Shown: positions 26,699-35,012 of the stretch, piece by piece
Numbering within the stretch: position 1 is the stretch's first letter
How the letters are laid out: the number at the start of each line of letters is the position of its first letter
Notes under the pieces: generated by a model
What the model was told of the DNA's origin: nothing
The model's database searches: none
What the model saw: the letters and a program-made list of their open reading frames with translations, nothing else
Assembly: GCA_963842835.1 (NCBI GenBank)
Contig: CAWJIB010000012.1
Span: 248,001-312,000 of the forward strand
Origin: Roseiarcus sp963842835
Lineage (GTDB): Bacteria; Pseudomonadota; Alphaproteobacteria; Rhizobiales; Beijerinckiaceae
DNA length: 64,000 nt
Direction of reading: 5' to 3'
Translations under genes and position numbers: made by a program

Positions 26699-26932
26699 AT
26701 GACGACGACGCCCCCCGAGATTGATAGCTACTTCGAGCGCGTGATCCTTCCGCTCGCGCGCCACAACGACGCGGCAACCCTCGTCGAATGGATGGAGGAT
26801 CAAGCCGCGCTTTGGCGGCGCGACGCGGGACGGCGGGACGGCCAGCCCTACGCGCGCGAGATCGCGGAATTTCTCGAAAACCTCAGCGCCGAACTGTTTG
26901 GCGCGGCGGTCATGACTCCTTCGCTCGTCTGA
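26699..26932 (+). CDS. Small hypothetical protein
   Basis: 77 residues, starting at ATG 26699 with a good GAAGGAGAG site, 34 bp after the integrase. It is acidic and mostly helical in character (EIDSYFERVILPLARHND, AREIAEFLENLSAELFG). No family recognised. The close spacing suggests co-transcription with the integrase; an excisionase-like or regulatory role is possible, but no HTH is evident. Confidence 0.6.
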   Translation: MTTTPPEIDSYFERVILPLARHNDAATLVEWMEDQAALWRRDAGRRDGQPYAREIAEFLENLSAELFGAAVMTPSLV

Positions 26933-27054
26933 ACATTCGCCGCCGCTCTTGAGCGGCATTGCAGAGACGCGCGGGGATAGGCCGGCCAGCCGACAAGCGA
27001 GACAAGCCCTCTCGCTTCCCCGCGCACCCCAGGGCGCTCGCGAGGGCTCGCGAC

Positions 27055-27654
27055 GTGACAAGACATGACTGGATACCGTTTCTAACTGCCGTTGCGCTGC
27101 TCGCCGACAACGACGCGCCGGCCGCGACCGATCGCCTTTTGCGCGCATTAAGGCTCGGCGAAGTGAGGAGCCGAGGCATTCCGGCTGTCGGGGCTGCTGA
27201 CCCCATCGAGATTGATGCGGACTTATGGGCTACCTGGAAATTTCTGCCGACCTACAAGGGGCCAATCTCCGACAAGATGCGCGGGCTGCAATGGCTTGTG
27301 CCATCGGGATTGGAGCTAAGTCGCGTTTGCAGGGGATACGGCGATGTAAGGCTGTTCCGATCGGACGTGGTGAAGCTTGCGAGCCGCAGGCCCGCCAACG
27401 CAATCAAGGGTGACGCTATGCCGGCGACGACGAACGACACTTCGACCGGCCCCAACAGTCGGGCGACGTGCGACCACGGCGATCTCGTAGCGTATTTCAA
27501 AAAACTCGTAGCGAGCGGTCAAGCACCGAAAAATCGTGAGGAGGCGCACGAGACCGCCGAGCTAAATTTCGGCGGTCGGATACAGACAAAAGTGGCCTAT
27601 GCCGCGATTAAGGAAGCAGGCGCGCAAGGAAGGCGCGGACGCCCCAGAGGCTGA
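27055..27654 (+). CDS. Hypothetical element-borne protein
   Basis: 199 residues if GTG 27055 (GAGGG site) is the start; the frame is open to TTG 26959, but that extension is low-complexity. The N-terminal part (RHDWIPFLTAVALL, ATDRLLRALRLGEVRSRG) recalls small proteins of Rhizobiales phages and islands; the C-terminal half (DLVAYFKKLVASGQAPKNRE) resembles a DNA-binding or replication-associated segment. Function unknown. Confidence 0.55.
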   Translation: MTRHDWIPFLTAVALLADNDAPAATDRLLRALRLGEVRSRGIPAVGAADPIEIDADLWATWKFLPTYKGPISDKMRGLQWLVPSGLELSRVCRGYGDVRLFRSDVVKLASRRPANAIKGDAMPATTNDTSTGPNSRATCDHGDLVAYFKKLVASGQAPKNREEAHETAELNFGGRIQTKVAYAAIKEAGAQGRRGRPRG

Positions 27655-27748
27655 AAGCAGCCCCGCAGAAATTCCGAATATTCCGATTTTCGCGTCCGAT
27701 TTTTTTGATGGGACGCTTGGCGCGACACAACACGAAAGGGTCGCCCAA

Positions 27749-27946
27749 GTGCAAGTTCTCAGCCTCGATCAAGCCGCGATGCGCGCCGGCATCGTCCGCC
27801 GCACCCTTGAACGGTTGCTCGCCGTTGGCGAAGGCCCGGCGACGATCCAGATTTCGAGGCGCCGCGTCGGCATCGCCGAAGACGACCTCAACGCTTGGCT
27901 GTCCTCGCGCCGCCGCCCCGCCCCCGGTTCGACGAAGGTCGCGTGA
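27749..27946 (+). CDS. AlpA/excisionase-like small HTH protein
   Basis: 65 residues from GTG 27749, which has an AAAGGG site. LSLDQAAMRAGIVRRTLERL then ISRRRVGIAEDDLNAWLSSR has the form of a MerR-like 'HTH_17' winged helix: a helix-turn-helix, a short wing, and a closing helix ending in W-L. Such proteins act as excisionases or as activators of integrase genes. The frame is open upstream to 27599, but the extra part lacks a fold signature. Three bp after its stop the next gene begins. Confidence 0.65.
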   Translation: MQVLSLDQAAMRAGIVRRTLERLLAVGEGPATIQISRRRVGIAEDDLNAWLSSRRRPAPGSTKVA

Positions 27947-27949
27947 TCT

Positions 27950-28714
27950 GTGGATCATTCGAGGGCGTTGGGGCTCGACGGCCGTAGCGGCGACCGTGAG
28001 CCCCAAGGTGTTGACCAGCGGTCCGAGCCGGTCGATCCAAGCCTTGTTTCCCAGGACGACGACGAGCAGCACAGCGAGCCGGACGAAGCTGGCATCAACA
28101 CCGCCGCCCTTGCAATCGGCGGGCACGGCCTTGGCTATGGTCGGCTTGGCGAATTCATTGACGCGTTGAACCTGTGTTGGCCCGTCGCGCTGAACCCCGA
28201 GCTTCGCGCCCGGCTGCACGACCTCGGCGTCAACGACGCGGCCATTCGCGGGCGACATTTTTTCGACCACATTCAATTTGAGGCGATCTGCTTCCGCTCT
28301 TCGTCGCGCTTTGAGTTTGCTCGCGACTTAGATGACCAGCGCGGGGCCGTCGCCGCGATCATATTTCCATGTCACGATGAACAAGGCCGGATCACCGACC
28401 TCGCCGCATGGAGCCTCGACACTGGCACATTCGCGACGTGGCGCGGCATCGCGCCTCTGCTTGGCGCTGAGCGTATTCTGGAACCGCGCATCGGCGCGCC
28501 GCTCATGGTGTCCGAGACCGCGCTCGATTGGCTTCGCGCCGGACGCGAGGGCCTCGTTTGCATCGACGACAGCCGCGCCGCCGAGCATCTCGAAGGCCAC
28601 ACGCTCGGCGTCAACGGCGAGCGCTTCCGCAAGCTGCTTCTGGCGCGCCTGACGCCGCACATGAGCCGTCCGCCGCGCATCCTTGTCCAGCGCCCCGCGG
28701 AGGGCTCAAAGTGA
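27950..28714 (+). CDS. Hypothetical protein, possibly primase/Toprim-related
   Basis: 254 residues from GTG 27950. The first ~60 residues are Asp/Glu/Ser-rich and disordered. The middle (AAIIFPCHDEQGRITDLAAW) and the following segment (LMVSETALDWLRAGREGLVC) resemble the region of phage primase-like proteins that precedes a RepA-like ATPase. No complete catalytic motif is visible. Its stop overlaps the ATPase start (GTGA), so they are coupled; a role in element replication is inferred from that. Confidence 0.5.
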   Translation: MDHSRALGLDGRSGDREPQGVDQRSEPVDPSLVSQDDDEQHSEPDEAGINTAALAIGGHGLGYGRLGEFIDALNLCWPVALNPELRARLHDLGVNDAAIRGRHFFDHIQFEAICFRSSSRFEFARDLDDQRGAVAAIIFPCHDEQGRITDLAAWSLDTGTFATWRGIAPLLGAERILEPRIGAPLMVSETALDWLRAGREGLVCIDDSRAAEHLEGHTLGVNGERFRKLLLARLTPHMSRPPRILVQRPAEGSK

Positions 28715-29907
28715 CCCGCCAACCCGGCCCCGACGAGTTCGCCGGTTTCTACGAGCCGCAGGACGACAAGCGCGACGCGCGGCCGCCCGGCGAGCCGATC
28801 GACGCCGCGCCCTTGCCGGCGTTGACCATCGTCAACGCCGCGTCGTTCGCGGGTAGCAATCCGCCGCCCCGCGAATGGCACGTCCCCGACCTCATTCCCA
28901 AGTACGAAATCACGATGCTGTCCGGCGACGGCGGGACCGGAAAGTCACTTCTGGCGCTTCAACTTGCCGTGGCGACGGCGGCCGGGACCGAATGGGTTGG
29001 GAGCTTTCCGAGCAGCGGGCGCGTCCTGTTCGTTTCGGCCGAGGACGATATTGCGGAGTTGCATCGTCGCCTCGCGACCATCGCTCGCGCCCAACACGTG
29101 GAGATCGCCGAACTCGACAGGCTCGAATTTCTGCCGCTCGCCGGCAAGGACGCGGTGATCGCGGCTCCCGTGAAGCGCGACGGACCGCTCTCGCCGACGC
29201 GGCTCTTTGAAGCCATCCGCGCCGAGATCGAAGCCAGGCGGCCGGATTTGCTAGTCCTCGACACTCTCGCCGACCTGTTCGGCGGCGACGAGATCAAGCG
29301 ACCGCACGCGCGCCAGTTCATCGGCCTCTTGCGCGGGCTGGCGCTCGATTTTCGCATGACGATCGTCTTGCTTTCCCATCCGTCTCAGTCTGGCATGGCG
29401 AGCGGCGCGGGCACGTCTGGCAGCACCGCGTGGAGCAATTCGGTCCGCTCGCGCCTCTACTTCGAACGGCCGCGGGGAAGCGATGACAACGATGACGACG
29501 CCGACGCGCGCGTCCTGACCACCAAGAAGGCGAACTATGGCCGCATAGGCAATGAGCGCGTCTTGCGCTGGCGCGAGGGCGTCTTCGTCCTCGACGGAGC
29601 CGCGCGCCCCGACAAGTTGGCAGCCGACGCCGAGGACGATCGTGCGTTCCTCGCGATCCTCGCCGACTTTGCGCGCTCCGGGCGCCCGGTCTCGGCCGCG
29701 AAGTGCAGCACGTTCGCGCCCGCGCGGTTCGCGGAGCATCCGAGCGCGAAGGGCCTTTCGGGCGGCCGCCTCAACGCCGCGATGCAACGCCTGTTCGCCG
29801 CCGACCGCATCCACAACGAGACCAGCGGGCCGCCGTCGAAGCAGCGCCAGCGCATTGTCGCGGGGCACCCGCCGGTCTCGGCAAGCGAAGCGGAGGGCGA
29901 CCAATGA
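28711..29907 (+). CDS. RepA-like AAA-family ATPase / replicative helicase
   Basis: 398 residues from GTG 28711, overlapping the previous stop. Walker A SGDGGTGKSLLALQLA near residue 75, FVSAEDDIAELHRRLATIA, and the Walker B-like LLVLDTLADLFGGDE, followed by IVLLSHPSQSGMASG-x-SGSTAW (the RepA/KaiC-type sensor loop with SGS-TAW) and VLTTKKANYG. This is the hexameric RepA/RSF1010-type helicase group found in plasmids, phages and islands. A C-terminal ~90-residue part is helical and basic and may be a winged helix. It makes the element able to assist its own replication. Confidence 0.8.
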   Translation: MTRQPGPDEFAGFYEPQDDKRDARPPGEPIDAAPLPALTIVNAASFAGSNPPPREWHVPDLIPKYEITMLSGDGGTGKSLLALQLAVATAAGTEWVGSFPSSGRVLFVSAEDDIAELHRRLATIARAQHVEIAELDRLEFLPLAGKDAVIAAPVKRDGPLSPTRLFEAIRAEIEARRPDLLVLDTLADLFGGDEIKRPHARQFIGLLRGLALDFRMTIVLLSHPSQSGMASGAGTSGSTAWSNSVRSRLYFERPRGSDDNDDDADARVLTTKKANYGRIGNERVLRWREGVFVLDGAARPDKLAADAEDDRAFLAILADFARSGRPVSAAKCSTFAPARFAEHPSAKGLSGGRLNAAMQRLFAADRIHNETSGPPSKQRQRIVAGHPPVSASEAEGDQ

Positions 29908-29912
29908 GCCAG

Positions 29913-30078
29913 CCTTCCAACCGCCTTCCGACCGGAATTTTGACCTTCCAACCGCCTTCCGACCACCCGCCCAACCACCGTGCTGACCGGCTTCCGAGAC
30001 CCTACCAACGGGGTGTGTTCCAACCCCCTATAACCCCCAGGCGGTTGGAAGCCGCCTTTTCGGGGCCTTGGCGGCCCC
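29913..30078. repeat. Iteron-like repeats and hairpins after the RepA-like gene
   Basis: A 21-bp unit occurs perfectly twice (29913-29933 and 29944-29964), each made of TTCCAACC, GCC and TTCCGACC. Related words follow (TTCCGAGACC, TTCCAACCCC) and an inverted GGTTGGAA lies in a hairpin at 30039-30057 followed by TTTT. A second hairpin GGGGCC/GGCCCC spans 30062-30078. The position beside a RepA-like helicase suits an iteron origin; a transcription attenuator is the alternative. The frame is open through here, but start and codon character favour a non-coding reading. Confidence 0.5.
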
Positions 30079-30146
30079 TCGGCGGCTCCCCCGCCATCGT
30101 TGAGACGGCTGGTTGCCTCTCCCCCTCCCATCGAAAGGACCCCATC

Positions 30147-30635
30147 GTGACCCTGACCATCGGCATTGACATCGGCGCAGCCGGCGCGTTGGCGCTGCTC
30201 GCCGACAACGGCGAACTTATCGACGTGGCCGACATGCCAATCTTGCGCGACGGGCCGAAGGGCCGCCCGACCGTCAACGGCCCGTTGCTCGCGGAGATCG
30301 TCAACCGCTGGCGCGCCTCTCGCGCGTTCGTCGAGTTCGTCGGCGCTCGCCCCGGCGAGGGAGCGGTCGGCGCGTTTGCGTTCGGCCGCTCGCGCGGCGT
30401 TGTCGAGGGCGTCCTGGGCGCTTGCGGGGTTCCGGCCGCTCACATAGCGCCCGCCGCGTGGAAGCGGTCTGTAGGCATTCCTCCGGGCCGGGAAGGTGCC
30501 AAGGACGCGGCGCGATCGGAAGCGATCCGGCGCTGGCCGGCGAAGGCTTCCCTGTTCGCCCGCGCGAAGGATGACGGCCGCGCCGAGGCGGCGCTGATCG
30601 CCGTCGCCGGCATGACGCGCGAGGGCGGTCGGTGA
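30147..30635 (+). CDS. RuvC-like Holliday-junction nuclease (phage type)
   Basis: 162 residues from GTG 30147 with an AAAGGA site. RNase H-like fold: GIDIGAAGALALL (first Asp), FVEFVGARPGEGAVGAFAFG (Glu), APAAWKRSVGIP and a final acidic pair in KDDGRAEAALIA. This set matches the Asp-Glu-Asp-Asp metal site of RuvC-type resolvases carried by phages of alphaproteobacteria. It would resolve recombination or replication intermediates of the element. The frame is open upstream to 29904, but that part is the repeat region. Confidence 0.75.
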   Translation: MTLTIGIDIGAAGALALLADNGELIDVADMPILRDGPKGRPTVNGPLLAEIVNRWRASRAFVEFVGARPGEGAVGAFAFGRSRGVVEGVLGACGVPAAHIAPAAWKRSVGIPPGREGAKDAARSEAIRRWPAKASLFARAKDDGRAEAALIAVAGMTREGGR

Positions 30636-30925
30636 CCCGCGAGCGCCTGCTAGATCGCCGCGGCGCCGAGGCGATCGACTTCTGGCACAATAACCGCCGC
30701 TGGACCTTGACCGTCGGCCGCTTCCCTGACGGCCGCGTCGGCGAGATTTTCTTTGCCGCTGCGAAGGTCGATCCGCTGTCCGAAATGGCGCAGGATATGG
30801 CGATCGTGGCGAGCCTCGCCTTGCAGAGCGGTTGCCCGCTGGAAACGTTGCGCCACGCGCTCGCCGGCCGAGACGAGGGGCCGCTCGGCACGGCGCTCAA
30901 CTTGATCGATGGGAGTGGCCAGTGA
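30632..30925 (+). CDS. TSCPD-domain small protein
   Basis: 97 residues from GTG 30632, overlapping the RuvC-like stop. It resembles the C-terminal TSCPD region of class II ribonucleotide reductases and stand-alone prophage homologues: TLTVGRFPDGRVGEIFFAAA, MAQDMAIVASLALQSGCPLE, TLRHALAGRDEGPLGTALN. The Cys-pair zinc part typical of the reductase is absent. Function is unknown; an effect on nucleotide pools during element replication is conceivable. Confidence 0.7.
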   Translation: MTRERLLDRRGAEAIDFWHNNRRWTLTVGRFPDGRVGEIFFAAAKVDPLSEMAQDMAIVASLALQSGCPLETLRHALAGRDEGPLGTALNLIDGSGQ

Positions 30926-31010
30926 ACGCGCGTCAGACCCGACGTGTCAGCGCTGGCGCTGTCAGGCGTGACAGAAATTCTCTGGCAGCGCGCGCCGCGC
31001 GTTTAAGGCA

Positions 31011-31286
31011 TCACTCTTCGCCTTCTTCCCCCTCCTCCTCGCGCCAACCGTCCAGCCGCCACCGCTTCACCCAGGGGTTGGATGTCGCGAAGGCGACAAG
31101 TTCCGCGCCTGTCATCTTATGGAACGCGCCATCGGCAGTTTCGACCAGGATGCATCCGGCCAATTCGCGCCCCGGTCCAACTGTCGTCGCCTTGTCGATC
31201 AGATGCACCGTCGCGCCGCCACCGAGCGGGACTGGCGCCGGCCCAGTGAAAAGCGACAGGACCAGTTCCTCTAGCGTCGGCTTCAT
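31011..31286 (-). CDS. Small hypothetical protein on the opposite strand
   Basis: 91 residues. ATG 31286 has a clear AAAGAGG site. The sequence (MKPTLEELVLSLFTGPAPVP, ATVHLIDKATTVGPGRELAG) looks like a folded globular protein and ends in an acidic EEEGEEGEE tail. It runs against the surrounding cassette genes, and the frame opposite it (Ser/Arg-rich) is a shadow. Family not recognised. Confidence 0.6.
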   Translation of the reverse strand: MKPTLEELVLSLFTGPAPVPLGGGATVHLIDKATTVGPGRELAGCILVETADGAFHKMTGAELVAFATSNPWVKRWRLDGWREEEGEEGEE

Positions 31287-31418
31287 CGCGGCCTCTTTGT
31301 TGGGCCGTCACTCAAGCTCATCCGCCGTCCAACCGGCAAGCCCCAGTGCGTTGCGGTCGACGCGCACGCGCGTCACGCCCAGTCAAAGCCGCAACTCCTT
31401 AGCCAGCGGGGACGCCTG

Positions 31419-31892
31419 ATGCTCAGTTCGAACAAGCAGTTCCGGGAGCTTCTGCGCCTCGACGCCGAACGGCGTGGCGTCGCCCCCAATCCGGCCGCTC
31501 CGCCCATCGAGGACGAAGACGATGACGACGAGATCGCAGCCGCCCTAGACACCGGACGGCGGCGCTGCAAGCGATACGGCGGCCCGGCGGAATTGACGCC
31601 CGCCATGCATGCGCTCATCGAACTGCTGCTCTGCGGCACCGAGCCCTTCGCCGCTGCGAAGTCATGTCGCTTTCAGCGGCGCGCACTACGTCATCTGCTG
31701 AAATCGCGGACGTTCCGAGACGCCTACGAACGCGAACGAACCGCCCGCCACAGTGAGCGCGCGCCAACGATCGAACAGACCGAGCGCGCCGCCCGTCCGC
31801 GCGAACCTGAGCGGGTCTCTGAACCTCCCGCGCCCGCGCAGTCCGGCTATGCGACCCGCTTGAAGCCCCGCGACCCGGAGACGGTCGCTTGA
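31419..31892 (+). CDS. Hypothetical protein, possible DNA-binding
   Basis: 157 residues. ATG 31419 has a GGGGA site. An acidic stretch near residue 33 (EDEDDDDE) is followed by a helical segment (LTPAMHALIELLLCGTEPFA, AAKSCRFQRRALRHLLKSRT) that looks like the HTH of small terminase or recombinase proteins, and a charged Arg/Glu/Pro tail. The stop overlaps the next start. Family not certain. Confidence 0.5.
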   Translation: MLSSNKQFRELLRLDAERRGVAPNPAAPPIEDEDDDDEIAAALDTGRRRCKRYGGPAELTPAMHALIELLLCGTEPFAAAKSCRFQRRALRHLLKSRTFRDAYERERTARHSERAPTIEQTERAARPREPERVSEPPAPAQSGYATRLKPRDPETVA

Positions 31893-32134
31893 GCGAGGGC
31901 TTCGCCGTCGTCCGCGACTATTCTTCTTTCCGCGCGGCAATAGCCGCGCGCCGGCGCGCGCTCGGCCTGACACAGTTCGAAGTCAATTTCCGCGCCGGTC
32001 TGCAAGATGGCTACGTCAACAAGCTCGAATGCGGCACCCGCCACTTTGGCGACCTTTCGCTCGGCTTGGTCTTGGAAACGCTTGGCCTCGAAATCGTGTT
32101 GAGGCCGCGCGATCCCGAGGCGCGCCGCCGGTGA
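31889..32134 (+). CDS. XRE-type helix-turn-helix regulator
   Basis: 81 residues; TTG 31889 overlaps the previous stop as TTGA. FRAAIAARRRALGLTQFEVN, GLQDGYVNKLECGTRHFGDL and VLETLGLEIVLRP show the five-helix XRE fold with a 'recognition' helix around YVNKLECG. Likely controls element genes. It is coupled to the following HTH gene by GTGA. Confidence 0.7.
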   Translation: MSEGFAVVRDYSSFRAAIAARRRALGLTQFEVNFRAGLQDGYVNKLECGTRHFGDLSLGLVLETLGLEIVLRPRDPEARRR

Positions 32135-32403
32135 CGAGCCGACAAGATGACGCCAAGCGAATGCGAGTCATCGCCCTTGTCGCGAGCGGCGAGCTTAAGG
32201 TCGCCGAAGCCGCGAGGGCGCTCGGTTTGCATCCGACGACTGTCGCGCGGCATGTGCGCGCGCTTGGGATTGAACCGCGCGAGGCGAGGGCGGCCTATGT
32301 TCGGCAGTGGATTGCGCGAGCGGCGGCAGCGCGGCGAAAACGCGCCCGAGCGAGCGCGGCAGATTTCGTGGAAGTAGGTAATATTACTCTATTTTCTCGT
32401 TGA
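32131..32403 (+). CDS. Small HTH protein, resolvase/sigma-like DNA-binding domain
   Basis: 90 residues from GTG 32131 (GTGA overlap). MRVIALVASGELKVAEAARA then LGLHPTTVARHVRALGI is a Hin-recombinase-like HTH. A basic C-terminal helix follows (YVRQWIARAAAARRKRARAS). It is the last gene of the replication/regulation cassette; cargo of different character begins right after it. Confidence 0.6.
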   Translation: MTSRQDDAKRMRVIALVASGELKVAEAARALGLHPTTVARHVRALGIEPREARAAYVRQWIARAAAARRKRARASAADFVEVGNITLFSR

Positions 32404-32574
32404 TGGTCATGCGGCAAGAGAGAAGGCGCGATACAAACATCTTGTTCTTGACATAGTTGTTCTCCATGTCGCCGCCATTGCTTTCGAATCTATCTCCCAG
32501 GTCTTTCTTGGCGCCTTCGATTTGAAGCCTCTCGCCGTCTATCAGGGAGTCGATTGTAACAATCCATTTATCTA

Positions 32575-33623
32575 GAGCGGTTTCCGATCAGACTGCATCG
32601 TATCCAGCGGCGACGAAATAGTTTTGGCATTCGCCGGGGCTGAAGAGGTCGACGCATCGGCCGATGGCTGACCATAAGCCTTCAACGGTTCGCTCGGCGG
32701 CCTTTCGCAAGAGGGCCTTGAGCTTGGCGAAAGCCTTTTCGATCGGGTTGAAGTCGGGACTGTAGGGCGGCAGATAGCGCAGGCTTGCCCCGGCCGCCTC
32801 GATCATTGCGCGCACTTTCGGCCCCTTGTGGCTCGACAGATTGTCCATGATGACGACGTCGCCGGGTCTCAATGTGGGCGCGAGGAATTGCTCCACGTAG
32901 GCCTCGAAGACCTGGGCGTTGATCGGCCCGTCGAAGACGAGCGGAGCTGTCATGCCCGTCACGCGTAGCCCCGCCACGAAAGTCGTCGTTTTCCAGTGAC
33001 CGTGCGGGATCGCGGCGCGCAACCGCTGACCCCTGGGCGCGCGCCCATATCGACGCGCCATATTGGTCGAGGCCCATGTTTCGTCGATGAAGACGAGCGT
33101 CTCGGGATCGAGGTCGAGTTGGTCGTCGAACCAGTCCTCGCGCCGTTTCAGGATATCCGGCCGCTCTTGCTCGGCGGCATGCGCGGACTTTTTTTGAGCG
33201 TGATCTTGCGGCGTTGGAAGAAGCGCCAGATCGTCGTCGTGCCGAAGGCTTCTGCGCGCTCGTCGATTAGCTTCGCCCGCAACTCGGCGAGCGTGATGTC
33301 GGGTTTGGCCGCCACCGCCGCCAGGATGAAGTCGGCCTGGTTTTCAATGCGGTCCGAGCGATTGTCGCCGCCAGACGGCTTAGCCGCAAAACTCCCCGTC
33401 TCGCGCACGCGCTGCATCCAGCGAACCGCGCTCGCCGCGCTCACGCCGAATCGTTCGCCCGCCGCTCGTCGCGACTGCCCGGCGTTCACTGCCGCAACCA
33501 AACGTTCCCGAAGATCGTCCGAAAGAGCCATGCCTCCCGGCCTCCTTCGCCGGCGCATAGCTTGAATCAGATTAATCCAAACTTGGGAATCCCAGGCCGA
33601 TTCACCCAGCTAGGAAACCGCTC
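32575..33623 (-). mobile_element. IS630-family insertion sequence
   Basis: 1,049 bp flanked by TA duplications (32573-32574 and 33624-33625), the IS630 target rule. Terminal inverted repeats begin GAGCGGTTTCC at both ends. The interrupted host frame reads through perfectly once the IS and one TA are removed, so both ends are exact. It holds one transposase split in two frames. Confidence 0.95.
32588..33531 (-). CDS. IS630-family transposase made by -1 ribosomal frameshifting
   Basis: Two overlapping frames. The first (ATG 33531, GGGAGG site, nominal stop 33148) has the HTH part MALSDDLRERLVAAVNAGQS and FGVSAASAVRWMQRVRETG. The second encodes the DDE core: VFIDETWAS (Asp), VIMDNLSSHKGP (Asp), and YSPDFNPIEKAFAKLKALL (Glu). 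They join at an A7 run on the coding strand (33195-33189): a -1 slip after AAA-AAA yields ...KKSAHAAEQERPD, the expected continuation. This is the normal expression mode in many IS630 elements and not decay; the copy appears intact. Confidence 0.9.
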
Positions 33624-33894
33624 TAAATGCGCTGCCGCTTTCGTAAGGTCAAGCTTAAGTAAATCGTAGCACGTAGACCTAAAACCGTAATTCTTATTAT
33701 TGCTACTATTGCTCCAAACCCAAATACCGCCGATAATTGCGTCGTACCGTGAGTCATCTTCGGCTCGCGCGGAAGAGGCGAATACCAATACTACCGATGA
33801 CGCAACCAGCAACGATCGCATACACTACCCTCCGTCTCTCCGTCGCGCGGCAGAATGCCTCGCACGACGAGCCAGTCTCTCACTATTTCTCTGA

Positions 33895-34143
33895 TCATTT
33901 CAGATCGGGTTTGGGCCACCTCGCGCGAAACCAAATCCCGAGGAAGAACGACGCGTAAGCGACGAGGTCGGTGCCGACGAATTTATTGATAAAATCAGCC
34001 GGTAACGAGTACCCCGAGTTGACTGACAGTCGATAGTTGGACCCCGCAGATACATCTATGGAAACGAGAAGCAGCGTCAGCACGGCGGGTCCCCACCAAT
34101 ATTTCGGGCCAAACATGAAGCTGGCAGCCGACACGATAAGCAT
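33895..34143 (-). CDS. Small membrane protein
   Basis: 82 residues from ATG 34143 with a strong GGGGGGAG site. Two hydrophobic segments (YWWGPAVLTLLLVSI near residue 15 and TDLVAYASFFLGIWF near residue 58) flank a polar loop; the end is basic. No family recognised. It lies in the cargo zone between the split secreted-protein gene and a lipoprotein gene on the same strand. Confidence 0.6.
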   Translation of the reverse strand: MLIVSAASFMFGPKYWWGPAVLTLLLVSIDVSAGSNYRLSVNSGYSLPADFINKFVGTDLVAYASFFLGIWFRARWPKPDLK

Positions 34144-34302
34144 CTCACTCCCCCCTCAACGCCTTCGGCAGCAATCGCATGCCTCTGCCCGAGACACGGC
34201 TGGATGATCGGATGCGGCGATCCTACCGTCATGGGCGCCCGTCCGGATCATGCCGTCAGCCTCGCGGCGATCAAGTGTGCCAGCCTCGACGAACCGCACC
34301 GC

Positions 34303-34680
34303 TCACGATGGCGGCGGTGCGGGGCGCCGAAACTGGAGCCCACATTTTTTCTGAATATTGGCTTGCTCAATTGCGTCCATGTCGCCCTTGAGTTGCGCGA
34401 CCTCCTGAGCACTGCCGGCATCGCCCTTTATGAAGAACAACGCGGGCCAAAAGAGCACCACGCCTACGCCGGTAGCCACCGCGTCGGTCGTCGCTTTCTG
34501 ATCCTGCGCGCCGCTGGCGACCGCCGCCCGCGCCGACACGCGCGCCGCTTCCTCTTGAAGCTGGGCGCCGGAATAGCTTTGATATTGGATCGGCGAAACG
34601 TAGGCCGCCGAGATGTTTTCCGAGCGCGTGGCGCACCCTCCGAGCGCCAAAGCGCTCGCGACAACCGCAAATATTTTCAT
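34303..34680 (-). CDS. Lipoprotein of a type common in Rhizobiales genomes and phages
   Basis: 125 residues. ATG 34680 with an AGGGGGT site; signal peptide with lipobox LALGGC (Cys 16). The mature part has SAAYVSPIQYQSYSGAQL, a coiled helix with EEAARVSARAAV, then GVGVVLFWPALFFIKGDAG and EVAQLKGDMDAIEQANIQKK. The FWPALFF plus LKG-x-x-x-A-x-EQ pattern is one I recall from many Bradyrhizobium-type hypothetical lipoproteins. Lies in the cargo zone; function unknown. Confidence 0.7.
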   Translation of the reverse strand: MKIFAVVASALALGGCATRSENISAAYVSPIQYQSYSGAQLQEEAARVSARAAVASGAQDQKATTDAVATGVGVVLFWPALFFIKGDAGSAQEVAQLKGDMDAIEQANIQKKCGLQFRRPAPPPS

Positions 34681-35012
34681 GACACCCCCTAGAATTGTAC
34701 ATTCTGGAGCGGGGCAGCGGAAGAGTCGAGCGCCGCGGATAATCTGACACCAAGAAAATCTGGCATAAAAAATCGCGCGCATGTGAATTACGAGGGGACG
34801 CGCCGACTTCGATTTTCGAACCCCGGCTCGTTTTATGGCCGATCTGACGAAGGGGTGGGGGGCGAGCTGTCGGCGATTGGGCGGCTGGCGGTCGGTCGGC
34901 GAGCGCGTCGCCAGAACCGAGATTGCGGTGCGGGTTCTCGCGGGAAGGCGTTCGACCCGGACGCAACCGGCCTGTTCTTGTTTCGTTCGATCGCCTCGGC
35001 TATCGTTGTCCG
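34681..35012. other. Intergenic region between divergent cargo genes
   Basis: About 330 bp; must hold the start signals of the lipoprotein gene (leftward) and the small gene at 35013 (rightward). No convincing promoter boxes, repeats or RNA structure were found. Confidence 0.4.

Larger units (their letters stand above)
32384..33821 (-). pseudogene. Secreted protein gene split by the IS630-family element
   Basis: The 5' part (33627-33821) starts at ATG 33821 with a GGAGGG site and encodes a signal peptide (MRSLLVASSVVLVFASSARA, cleavage after ARA) and about 45 mature residues ending KAAAH. The 3' part lies beyond the IS (32572 down to stop 32384-32386): DKWIVTIDSLIDGERLQ to MTINEKIE. Removing the IS and one TA joins them in frame as ...KAAAHL-DKWIV..., giving a 128-residue exported protein. 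No family recognised. The region is less GC-rich than the core genes. Confidence 0.85.

Noticed and set aside
30922..31419. Plus-strand frame beginning with a GTG that overlaps the TSCPD stop
   Set aside because: Its product is Ser/Arg/Pro-rich and antisense to a better minus-strand gene (31011-31286) that has a clear ribosome site and globular composition.
33148..33531. IS630 transposase as a decayed pseudogene because of its two frames
   Set aside because: The A7 slip site sits exactly at the junction and all catalytic residues are intact, so programmed frameshifting is the better reading.
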